The notes under the pieces: model-generated | What the model was told of the DNA's origin: nothing | The model's input: only the letters and a program-made list of their open reading frames with translations | Database searches by the model: none | From: Gaeumannomyces sp. JS-464 | Taxonomy: Eukaryota > Ascomycota > Sordariomycetes > Magnaporthales > Magnaporthaceae | DNA: 64,000 nt | Direction: 5' to 3' | Assembly (NCBI GenBank): GCA_002197995.1 | Contig: NGZR01000001.1 | Location: 7,502,001-7,566,000 of the forward strand | Shown here: positions 43,091 through 52,719 of the stretch, in pieces | Position numbering within the stretch: the stretch's first letter is position 1 | Layout of the letters: each line of letters opens with the position of its first letter | Program-made: the position numbers and the translations under genes

Positions 43091-46000
43091 TCATTCCATC
43101 TCGTCGCGGCACCATATATGCCCTGTCAGGCCCAATTCTTGGCAACCCACGATGTTTTTCTCGCCCATTACCATTAGCTGCCGCTCCAATATGGGCTCCT
43201 TTTCCCCGGGCTTAGGAATGGTGCCAGTGACAATTGCAAATAATCTTTCCTTCCCTTCGTAGCGGTGAACAAAGATGCCATCCAAACGCGCAATATCCTG
43301 TCCGCCCACTCTGACCAAATCCCCCAGGTTGAAAAGACACCGTCGTGAACGCGTGGGATCTGTGAAGGAGAATTTGGCCGCCCATTGCAGTTTAGCTGAC
43401 TTCCACATAATGGTTTGCTCCTCGTAATCAAAGCTAAAAGCATATCGGAAAGCCCGGATAAATGGGCTATTGCGATCTTCTCTCCTAGGGTCCAAAACCT
43501 TCAGCCAAGGATCTTGCATGCTTCTCGTGCGTGATTGGAGAAAGCCGTGTTGCACGATGGGCATTTGATGTTGCTGATCCGCCAGGATCTCGAGTGACGA
43601 CGACTCCTCATCCAGGGTCGCGCCACTCAGGCCGCCCGCCACGCCCAAATGGTTGTCATACGAAGACACCAGACCTGGGCATCTCTTTTTGAGGACCTCC
43701 AACGCATTCTTAAGGTTGCCGTCTTCTTGGAATATGCCGGCAAAATTTAGCGTCATAGAAAGGTCGTCTCTGACCCGCCTCATCAACGTGGCAGCCGAGT
43801 CCTGCTTATTGGTGTTGCGGACGTCCTTTTTGAAGTCGCCATGCATGGACTCCCCCAGCATAGTATCCGCGAGACGCAAACTCCCATACTCTCTGGTAAC
43901 ATCCAGTAGGTGTAAAGCGAGATGGACGTTGGGAAGCTTCTTCTTCTCCTCCCACGCATCGCCAGCGTGATCTGGGCGGGCAAGCCTCTCGTGGTTCGTC
44001 TGTTGTCTTTTGCGTTCCGCAGCGGTGATTGACTCATTGCCGATTAATGTAGGAACCGCGCTTTGTACATCGGACACCAGCGACATTTCCGAGCCTGCGA
44101 CGGAGAGAGCTGGGCCAGAGGGAGCGGTTGCGGTGGCGGCGCCGCTACTCTTGGCAGTCTTGGCGGCGATTTTAGCCCGGGTATCCTCAAGCTTTTTTTT
44201 TCGCAATAACGATGCTACCTCTCGCCTTGTCCACTACCTTTTCGTGATTGCTAGCCGCCTTCTCGTGCGTCTGCTTCGCTTTGTCCGACTTGGCGTTGGA
44301 GACTCGAACTCTGCTAGCCTCGAGCTTCTGGTTGCGGCGACGAGGGCTGCTTCGGCCTTGTCCACAATCTTCTTAGCCTTTTCGATGGCTTCCTCATCTT
44401 TTTTTGTCGCCGCGGCTACCCTGCCTTTCGCATCGCTGATTGCGGCCGTCTTAAGCACGTCGCATAAGAACTGGAACGCTCGCCGGCAGGCGAGAAGACG
44501 CGCCCCTAGCTGAGCGCGTTCTGTCGAGTTATTGTTCTTGCCGAATACTGCGATAGAAGACTGGGCCAACTTCCAAAACTAAAGAATGAGCCATTCCCTA
44601 GCAGTAAATTCGCTGGCATTCCCGGAGCTGGAAGTAAGGTCGGATCTATCGAAAAACTGAGGTGGGCATGCAGGACAAATAGGGCGAAGAGGAGCCCGGA
44701 TATGGCTTTCTTCTTTCTTGCAGCCACGGGGCCAAAACGAGCACCGTAAGAACAGAGGCCCTGGCGTATTCCTGGATCCCCCACAAGTCGAGATGTGCTT
44801 TCGCGGATTGCAACCTAGACCAGCCAGGAGGGAATGGAAACGCGCGGTAAGTGGCCACCAGTTCAGTGGCCGCATCGTCGGTAAGAATTTCGGTAATGAA
44901 AATCTTGTGAAATAACCGAGAAATCCCTTGGAATTCGGAGTGGGCAGCATCCGCAGGTCGACTTTTGATAAGATCCAATGCTGGGAAGAGCTCGAATAGA
45001 ACGTGCATTAGTTCTTTATCCGAATGCACTCCGTAAAGTGTTTCAGCTTTGTTTATTTGAGATTTCACAGTAAGGCGATGCACGTTAGCAAGGGACGTTT
45101 TGTGCGAGAAGTGGTTCCTGCTTGTGTTGATGTCGAAATCCAGGAGATGCCGCTGGTCGTCCCGGATAAGATAGTATCGACAAGGGTGGAGAGCGTTGTG
45201 TGATTTGCACCCTGCGAGCTTTTGCTGCTGTGGCATATCCCCTACCAGATAAGCCACAAATGCGCAAACAATACCTGGTCCTCCGATTCTCCGGGTACAT
45301 CGATGTACGCTCCCTTATCAAGGCCCCTGATATGGAGGAGAGATCTGAACACGTCGGCATCTTTGGCCCCGAACGGGCCCAGCGTCAAGGGGAATATTCC
45401 TTGTCTGGATTCTCGTATATGCTCAGGGAGAGTGCCAATGTTGGGTCAGGCAACCCGGATTCTGCTGCTGGGGGGAGGGGCGTGAAGCCGGTCTCGAGAA
45501 CTGCTAAGGCGGTCGATGTTGTATGGAGAGGGGTAGAAATCAGGGGATCCGAGGCAGGATTCAGAGAGCGTGGCCGATACAGTATTGGTTGGGTTGGAAA
45601 TGACCAATTGTGAATTGGTATCGGCGGCGGGCTGATCATCGATGGAAAATCCTGCGGCTTCGAAGGCCAACTCGACATAGGGTCGGAGGTATGCCGGGGG
45701 CTGCAATGTTGCCCCTAATTCCTGAGCCGAGCCATCCTCATCTTCCTGGCATGCGTCATTGCCACTTGCGAGAGTGCTGGTGATCGTATCAGCCGCAGGA
45801 TCCTCGAGCTCGACCTCCCGCTGTATCCTCGAAAGAATATCAAGGGCCGTTCTATCTGGTATGGCCTCGTCTCCGAATGCGATAGGATCGTCGTCTTCCA
45901 CCAAAGGTGGGATGTCGGCTCCTATAACCGCATTGCCTGTCGTGCCGGGATCATCTACCCACCGACTGACTCTATCATGGGTGGTTTCGAGATCTGGCAG

Positions 46001-46109
46001 AGGAGGGTGCAGCTTGGGGCGCTTGCGGCCATTCTGGGGAGGCTTGTCGCCCCCAAGTTGTATGTCAATGCCGCCATCGACCTGGAGTTTGCGCTTGGGC
46101 GCCGCTGCT

Positions 46110-46145
<36 letters not shown>

Positions 46146-46243
46146 AGGAAGCTGGCAGGTGATTGATAAGTTCGATTAGGAATTGAAAAGCCACCTGTGA
46201 AATTCGGGCATTTAATCCTGGCCTTCTGCTTTTTGCGCGGCAT
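43091..46243 (-). pseudogene. Transposase-like gene, broken by several frameshifts
   Basis: A long minus-strand protein can be followed from the ATG at 46243 (MPRKKQKARIKCPNFTGGF) to the stop at 43091 through at least four frame changes. Blocks in order: an acidic N-terminus with an Asp11 run; EHIRESRQGIFPLTLGPFG and YIDVPGESED (45440-45260); AYLVGDMPQQQKLAGCKSHN then NALHPCRYYLI (about 45255-45170); KSRPADAAHSEFQGISRLFH and FPFPPGWSRLQS (about 44990-44850); LPNVHLALHLLDVTREYG and ESMHGDFKKDV (about 43940-43840). The order GDMPQ.., N..A..CR.., P.D..H.E.., NVHL.LH matches, as far as I recall, large fungal transposase-associated proteins of repetitive DNA elements. The superfamily (Plavaka/EnSpm-like?) is uncertain. 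At present it cannot encode one protein. Confidence 0.55.
46111..46143 (-). repeat. (CGT)11 microsatellite encoding Asp11
   Basis: Eleven perfect CGT units within the N-terminal part of the transposase-like gene. On the minus strand they encode eleven Asp. Confidence 0.9.
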
Positions 46244-46520
46244 TTTGGAGGGCGATTGGGTGATGGATGTCTGGATGCTGCCACGGATCCCGCCATGTAT
46301 CATGTAACGCAATGACTGGCTGGCCACCGTTTACTTTGGGAACGCCCCGCCCTCGTTCTCTTTGCGTCCACCCAATCTCCCCTCCATCACCATCAATCCC
46401 ACGAAAAGCCACGCTGCCCGTCATCATTGCGCGTCGGTCGGGTCGGTTCGTGGGGTTTAACCCATCGTATTCGCTCGTCATCGTTCCATAAGCCAGACTT
46501 CTCTAATCGCGTCGCCCACC

Positions 46521-47662
46521 ATGTCCCAGTACCCATCCGACGACGGCCTGCTCGACCCGAGACTGCTCGGTCGCGATGGAACCAGCCAAGGTTCCGTGAC
46601 AGAGATTCATCGGAGCCACAGCGCTACGGTACCTTTAAATCAAATACTTTCAATTTTGGGTATTATATCTAACCCTTTCTATTATTCACAGTTGCCACGC
46701 ACGACACCTAATCGATCGAACGGGCATCATTCGGACCCCGAATCCGTCGGCAGCGACTCGCCGCGTGGCCCAGACAGGCCGTCAGTGGATCTGGCGGGTC
46801 GGGTCGTGGAAAGCGCAAGGCCAGTGACGACGATCCAGAGGCCGCGGAGTATGAGAACGCCGACAACAGGTCGCAGGAGCAGAGAAACCAGGCCAGATTG
46901 GCTATGCTGCTTGACCTTGTCACCTCCCGCAAGGCGGGCAAGATCGTCGACAGGGTTTGGGGCGACATCGGAAATTCACCGGCTGCCAACGCTGGAGGAA
47001 GAGGTGCAAGGAGAACGTCAACGGCATTGGCAGAACGTGGAAGTCGGACATCATCGAGCAGATGGAGGTAAGCCGTGGCGTTGCCCATTTCGATAATTCG
47101 CAGTTGTCCTTTGCTGACCTGGCTTAGGTTTTTATGACTGAGATGTGCCAGGGAGACCCTGCCCATCCTGACGAGATGAACATGTTCGAGGAGACGCTTG
47201 ACAAAAAGTTGCTTTGCTCCATGCTGCGAAAGAAGTGGACGCCAGAGATGTTTACCAAGGTTTTCAAATTCTGCGACGGCTTCATTGGCATTGCCCACAG
47301 CGGCCCCGATGTCCACACCTGGTGCCAGAGTCAGCTCATCAATAATTTACAGTTGACCACGACTTCACTGGCTTACATTTTTTCCCCAGTCATCTGGTGC
47401 GAGATAGGGTATTTTGTCAAGCGGATGCTGGATAACAAAAAAAAACCCGTCCGCCCCCGACCACCACGACTTCGTCAAAACCAACCTCCACATCCACTGG
47501 AAGGACATCGGCACGTCCCAGGTCTTTGCCAAATTCAAACCGGACCACAAGAACGTGGCCTTCGTGCCACTCGAGGAAGACACCCCCAAAACCAAGAAGG
47601 TCAAAGTCGCACATGTTAACACCATCGACTCCCATCCCAACTTCGAGGTGTATGGTGCCTAA
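46521..47662 (+). pseudogene. Degenerate gene divergent from the transposase-like gene
   Basis: Starts at the ATG at 46521 (MSQYPSDDGLLDPRLLG), 277 bp from the divergent transposase-like start. Introns 46629-46691 and 47068-47127 have good GT...AG ends and a TGCTGACC branch site. Protein-like sequence changes frame near 46790 (into GKRKASDDDPEAAEYENA), near 46970 (into KFTGCQRWRKRCKENVNGIG) and at the A9 run 47437-47445 (into DHHDFVKTNLHIHWKDIG), ending at 47662. All shifts equal loss of one base. The middle (TGCQRW.KRC, then EMFTKVFKFCDGFIGIAHSG) is helical and Cys/Trp-containing, possibly DNA-binding, but I do not recognise it. The divergent pairing suggests a second gene of the same mobile element. 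Confidence 0.5.
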
Positions 47663-48414
47663 GTCGGCACCGCACTGCCCATTGAAGGGCCAAAACGACA
47701 CATGGGGATACTTTCTTTTCTCTGGAGCATGATTCGCAGTTATTTCCTGGCGCCTGGGTTACTCAAAGGTTATCGTTCGACAACTATTTTTTTCTTCATT
47801 TTTATTTATTTTTTATTATTATTCAGGACGGCTGGGTTCGGACAAGGCGTTTCCATATCGGTTTCACAGGTGGAACTTTACATTTGCAGCATTTACACGG
47901 AGCTTATACTAGATGCCCACGCATCACAGGAGTTACACTTAGCTTAGCAAGATGATGTATTTAGCATTTGATTTAGCTGACACCCATTTGCCTTGCATGG
48001 GTACTAATGGGGATGGAATATATGATCTTAGCTTAACGTGCCTCCTTGTAATAAATTCACAATTACCTGTTGCATTTTCTCATCCTCAACTTCCATTACA
48101 TCAAAGTTGGCGGCGTCACATCTCCATCATCTCACCACCAAGAATCTCTCGACAGCCACCTCACCTCAACTCAACTCCTCCGTGTCGGCTAATGGATATA
48201 AAAACCTAAACCGACGACACAACCTCACCACCAAAAAATCTCTCGACAGCCACCTCGCTACCAATCCCGTAGCTTCTAGCGCGCCCGCCGACATAATCCC
48301 TAATCTTGCTACGTCCATTTTGCTACCTTTGGCACGACATCTTCCCTTGTAACTTGCGTCTCAATTTACGGTCGCTGAGCGTTCGAATCACAACCTTCCA
48401 TTTTACGGTTAGCC
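47663..48414. other. AT-richer spacer between two accessory genes
   Basis: No gene seen. Contains a T/A-rich tract (47785-47822) and variants of the block-wide motif (TTCGCAGTTA near 47732, AATTCACAATTA near 48055, ATTTTACGGTTA near 48395). The last 300 bp have the CA-rich composition of a fungal 5' UTR, with a repeated ATCTCTCGACAGCCACCTC near 48145 and 48238. Confidence 0.5.
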
Positions 48415-49419
48415 ATGGCGAAGAAAGCCGTGGCACCCAAGACCAACGACAGCCGGGCTCGGGCACAAGACTCTGCCGCCGAGGATCAAGACTCCGGCTC
48501 TGAGGCTGGCGCTGAGGTCCAAGACTCCGGCAAGAAAACTCGCAAGCCCAAAAGCAACAAGAAAGGCATCGAGGACAAGGCTGGCAAGGTTACCTTCCCT
48601 AGCCAGGGACCGCACTATCGGGCTCTAATCGAGGGCTTCAAGCGCCTGAACCGCGACCAAGGTTTCCCATCCATGACAAACTACCTCGGGGCTTTGCTGT
48701 CGTTGCCAAGCCACTCCGAGTCCGACTTTAGCGAGGGGATCATTAAAGACGGCATGAAGGAGTGGGAGCGACAGCAGCCCGACGTCGTCCAAGCCGTGCG
48801 GGAATTCGCAGCTACATGCAAGGTTGTGTCGGGCCCCAACTTAAAGCCTGCTCTTGGCGAAGCGGTTGGCAAAAGGCTTCACCTGGTGCTGATGCTAGAG
48901 TCTGACGCTATCGACAAGGGCGTCCTGTCTGCTCCCAAGAGAAGGGTTAGACAGCCTAAGATTGGAGGAACATCTCGAGGCCGACAGCGAGGAGGCAAGC
49001 AGCGAGCGGGCAAGCAACGAGCGGACGACGAGTCCAGTGATGAGCCCGATGATGAGTCCGAGGCCGAGACCGAGGACAAGCCTGAACCTCAGCCCGAGAA
49101 TTCCGGGTACAAGGCTATGACAGCTGAGGAGAAGGCAGAGCATGCGAAGAAAGTCAGACAGCGTGCGCTGGCCTCCAGCGCCGAAACCGAAGACCCAACG
49201 AGGATGCTGGCTGCGAAACAGCCGGATGATAACGGCGAGAAAGAGGGAGAGGGAGAGGGAGAACCCTCGTCGTCTGGTGGCAAACGTCGTCGTGGTGAGA
49301 ACGAGAAGTCCGACGAACTGCCTAATTCCAAGCGGGAACGTGTCGCTGCTTGGCAGGACGGAGATGATGAGCTTCCAGACAACCAGGACACCCTGAGAAG
49401 AGGATGTGATGGATTTTAA
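48415..49419 (+). CDS. Acidic/basic low-complexity, probably nuclear protein, 334 aa
   Basis: Intact single-exon ORF with start context AGCCATGGCGAAG. Residues 1-60 are Lys/Asp/Ser-rich with KKTRKPKSNKKG (nuclear localisation-like). About 60-160 is the only globular-looking part (PHYRALIEGFKRLNRDQGFP, then WERQQPDVVQAVREFAATC). From about 180 there are RGRQRGGKQRAGKQRA, acidic stretches and a KRRRGENEKS motif. I do not recognise a family. The charge pattern suggests a chromatin- or nucleic-acid-associated protein. It is the only unbroken ORF in the 41.4-49.8 kb block, which is notable if the block is a decayed mobile element: it may be a later arrival, still selected, or an unrelated host gene. 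Confidence 0.55.
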   Translation: MAKKAVAPKTNDSRARAQDSAAEDQDSGSEAGAEVQDSGKKTRKPKSNKKGIEDKAGKVTFPSQGPHYRALIEGFKRLNRDQGFPSMTNYLGALLSLPSHSESDFSEGIIKDGMKEWERQQPDVVQAVREFAATCKVVSGPNLKPALGEAVGKRLHLVLMLESDAIDKGVLSAPKRRVRQPKIGGTSRGRQRGGKQRAGKQRADDESSDEPDDESEAETEDKPEPQPENSGYKAMTAEEKAEHAKKVRQRALASSAETEDPTRMLAAKQPDDNGEKEGEGEGEPSSSGGKRRRGENEKSDELPNSKRERVAAWQDGDDELPDNQDTLRRGCDGF

Positions 49420-50109
49420 TAACGGAGGGGAGCACGAGTAATCTGGGATGGGACATTTCAAAATTCGGGAATTTACAATTGCTGCGTTGGTTTTTCAAGG
49501 TTGGGATTCAGAATTTACAGTTGGAATTTTTAAGACTCAGGGGCATCGATCGGGTGGGCGATTCTTATGGGGGCCAGGAATTTACAACAGGGCGGTGGAG
49601 GTTTTCCACTTTTTAGCTTTAGCACCACAGACAGTCTCGATGCCAGCCAGCATGATCGATCATCGAACCATCTCCACTCAGCAGATAATCTAAACTCTCA
49701 ACTATCATTGCCGCCCATCCCTGTCCTGGTATAAAGCACAATGGGTGATATTTTAACCATATTCTCCCAAGCCAAGTAAAAGTGTTCCCGGCCTTTAAAA
49801 TTTACAGTTGTTACATGCATGCTAATGTTTACCAGCGGATCGGGGGAGGGAGAGGATGTCGAGCCCGAGTTTCACATGTCCTTTTCCACGACAGCGCTCT
49901 CTACCGCCTGATCACCGACACAGACCTGAGTAGGTAGGTAGTGGGTTAGGTATCTACATAGACGTACATGCTATCAGTGCCGCCTCCGGCATGTGGCGTG
50001 GGCGACGCCAGAGGGGATACACACGCTTCCCCAACCCTGTCACCGCGAGATGTGTGTACGCAGAATGCATCCCAGGCTGCTCACTTCAGCCTCCCAGTTC
50101 GCCTGTCCT
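49420..50109. other. Convergent 3' region with block-wide motifs
   Basis: Between convergent stops. Carries three copies of AATTTACARTTG (49470-49481, 49512-49523, 49799-49810) and a GTAGGTAGGTAGTGGG motif near 49933. No gene seen. Confidence 0.55.
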
Positions 50110-51110
50110 TCAAGATCTCATGACTTGCGCCTCTTCCTTCGTTGCTGAAGGCGGGATGGTTGACGGATCGACGGCGGCTGCATCTTGTGGCGGGGGCTTC
50201 TCTGCTGTCTCCGCATCGGCGGGGGCAGCCTCTCCCTCGGCGGCCTCGGCGGCGGTGTCCTCCAGGGCAGGGGCCACGGGCTCGTCCTCGTAGTAGGAGG
50301 AGGGTGTGTACATCGGGCCATCGCCGCTCATGTCGATCTCCGGATCCTCCTTTGCCAGCTTGACCGCGTCCTCCCAGGCATAATACCTCTCGGTGAGCAC
50401 GTGCTTGATAGATTTCATCGTCCGCCGCACCTGTATCCCGATCAAGTCCCAAAGCAGTCAGTACCGGATCCTGGAGCTGCAAGCTAAATCCTCCCGCCTG
50501 GCTGGCAAGACAACTCACCGTCTCGTCCCTCTTCCCGAGCTCCTGCGCACCGAACCCGATATCGTGCTTCTCCCGCGCGTGGTTCGCCGTCGAGATGCGG
50601 TTCCGCTCCCTGCAGCAGACCCACCAGAGCGCGTGCAGGTCATCCCAGCTCTTGCCGCGCAGCTCCTGCGCGGTCCAGGCGCGCCCGTACGCGGCCGCCT
50701 CGGCGGGCGTGGGGACCAGCTTCTTGTCGTAGAAGAAGCCCCAGAGGCCGTGGTCCGGGTCGTTGTCCGCCTCAGTCATGCGGCCCGCGTCCTCGGCCGT
50801 GCTCGGCCGCGGGATCCCCTCGCCCGACACCGAGAGCACCTCGCGCGGCCCGCTGCGGTGGATCGTCGACACGCCCCGGAGCTTGTTGCGGTCGCGCGTC
50901 TTGCGCACCGAGAGCGGGGCCGAGCTCGAGAGGCCGCGCTGCTGCTGGTGGTGGGGTGGGGGTGCGCCTGTCGCGGTAGCCGCCAGGCGCCGGCTGCAGC
51001 CGTGTCGATATTGAGGTCGACTGGCATGGCAGCGTAGCTGCGGGCTGGGACATGCGGCAGCGCTGGAGCACACGGCTCACGGCCGGGCGCACCGTGCTGG
51101 GGCTGGCCAT
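50110..51110 (-). CDS. mrpl4: Mitochondrial large-subunit ribosomal protein uL29m (MRPL4/MRPL47), one frameshift
   Basis: uL29m is a component of the mitochondrial 54S subunit near the exit tunnel. Exon 1 is 50519-51110 and exon 2 is 50110-50430 (donor GTGAGT, acceptor ATACAG), about 303 aa. The conserved core is unmistakable: DHGLWGFFYDKKLVPTP, RGKSWDDLHALWWVCCRERN and KSIKHVLTERYYAWEDAV. I take the ATG at 51110 (MASPSTVRPAVSRVLQRCR) as a plausible Arg-rich mitochondrial presequence, but it is one base out of frame with the core. The change must lie between about 51070 and 50940, before RGLSSSAPLSVRKTR. An extra base in GC-rich sequence or a missed short intron could explain it. The tail after the core is Ala/Glu/Pro-rich and poorly constrained. 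Confidence 0.85.
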
Positions 51111-51660
51111 TCCGAGGGAGGGCGGCGGGCCCGATGCTGCTGGTGCCGGGTAGATACGTCCCAAGCAAGCCCCCCGTGATACGCCGGGTCTGCGGGGGTT
51201 TGAAGCAGAGGTTTTGGCGCCTGGTATTAGGAATTCAATGGCTCTGGTCGTCGTCCTAGCCTCAGCATCTCGCGGGGCCTTGCCGTTGAAGCCTTGGTAA
51301 ATTTTTGGCTTCGGGGCCAGGGGTGCTCGCGCGTACCCCAATGACCCACAATCTCAATTGCTGTGGCTGATGCTCATCGAATGTGGCACAGCAAGCTGCG
51401 CCCAAGCTTCCTCTCACCTTTCATTTGACAAGTTCCTAAGCTAGGAGGCAACTTGACGAATCGCTAACTAGCACACGCTTTCCATGTAGCATCCAGCGGC
51501 CAAATTCTAAGCGGTTATGTGGGTACGCCTACGGTCGTCGATATCCAGCTCGTTCTCTGACACAATTTGCAGTGAATCAACCACATTGTTGAGCCCCCAG
51601 CCAAGCCACAGACTGCTAGTTGACCTCGCTTCAAGCGGCGACGAGAACCTTCCGCTTCCA
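51111..51660. promoter_or_regulatory. Shared promoter of two divergent mitochondrial-type genes
   Basis: A 550-bp region between the divergent starts of uL29m (minus) and the small membrane protein (plus). Both look mitochondrial, so a bidirectional promoter is a reasonable inference. I see no specific binding site that I can name. Confidence 0.4.
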
Positions 51661-51932
51661 ATGTCTCTCTGGGGTAGGGTCAAAGCAATGTCCACAAAGA
51701 CATGCATACGGCTGACAGCGCCTTGACTTGTAGAGCCTACCAGGGTCTATCCTCTAAAGCCCGGCTGGGTGTCGGGCTCGGGCTGCTCGCATGGGGAACC
51801 ATTGGCTTGACTTGGGGCGACGAGATCGCCGAAGCCCGCAAATTTCTCAAATTTTCCGAGAAGGATAAGGCACAGTTGGAAAAAATCACGCCCAAAATCG
51901 TAGTGGTCGACAGCAGGGAGGAGAAGCGATGA
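51661..51932 (+). CDS. Small single-pass membrane protein, probably mitochondrial, 69 aa
   Basis: Proposed structure: a 13-nt first exon (51661-51673, MSLW plus one base), a 62-nt intron (51674-51735, donor GTAGGG, branch GGCTGACA, acceptor TAGAG) and exon 2 (51736-51932). The protein reads MSLWAYQGLSSKARLGVGL with a hydrophobic helix (GLGLLAWGTIGLTW, about residues 18-32), then a charged tail with EKDKAQLEKITPKIVVVDS. Size and layout (short N-terminus, one membrane helix, acidic/basic tail) fit small inner-membrane assembly factors or accessory subunits, but I cannot assign a named family. An unspliced alternative starts at 51702. It is divergent from a mitochondrial ribosomal gene, which supports the compartment only weakly. 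Confidence 0.5.
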
Positions 51933-52719
51933 GCACTTGGAGCAGAAGAAGAGGCAGGCACCCAGGGCGCATCACGCAAAGATAGGTGCCCGGAGGGTGT
52001 GTGAACTCATGTTTGATAGAGCAAGGCTTTAGAACTACAAGCTCGTCGATGGAAGTTTCCAAGCAACCGCAATGTTCCCAGCGATATAGTTTGTTATAAA
52101 AACCGAGCTAGGCCACGTCCATGGCCCGGGATCTCAACGAAGCCAAAAGATGCGGGAATCATACCTCCTAGTCTCAATGAACGCGTGACAACCATTTCAT
52201 CATCTAGGGGAGGCTCCATGCATAGAGGAGCCGTTCCGTCCCAAGCCAGAGAGTGCCCCTCCCCCAATGTTCTAGTTGACGAAAAAGACAGCTGGGAAAA
52301 GAAGTCTAATGCAGGGCCAGTCGGATGTCTATCGTCGCATGCCAAGCCGAGAAATGCAAATCAAAGACACCTCCCGGTCGACCAGTCTGATGCAGCAAAT
52401 GGGAATCACACTTTTGGGGGGTTTGAGTGAACAAGACAGACGAGAATAGAAGGCAAAAAAGACATCATTATACCGCCTCCCCCTCCCCACCATTGAATTT
52501 TAAGAAAATGCAGGGAAAAAAAAAAAACGCGTACGTCAACGACATTGAATGAGGAATGAGCAATGGGGAAACTAACAACGGAAGCCAGTGGGCAAGTATG
52601 GAGAAAAAAGAAAGTAGTCAACGCAGGGAAAACAAGTAAACTGAACGCCGAGTATGCGAGTCCTAGTTCATAGGTTGTTGTTGTTGTATGTGCAGTTGCG
52701 AGAGATGTTGGTTGTCGTT
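51933..52719. other. Convergent 3' region before the transcription factor gene
   Basis: No gene seen. Includes an A12 run (52517-52528) and a TTGTTGTTGT stretch (52676-52686) just past the transcription factor stop, probably its 3' UTR. Confidence 0.5.
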
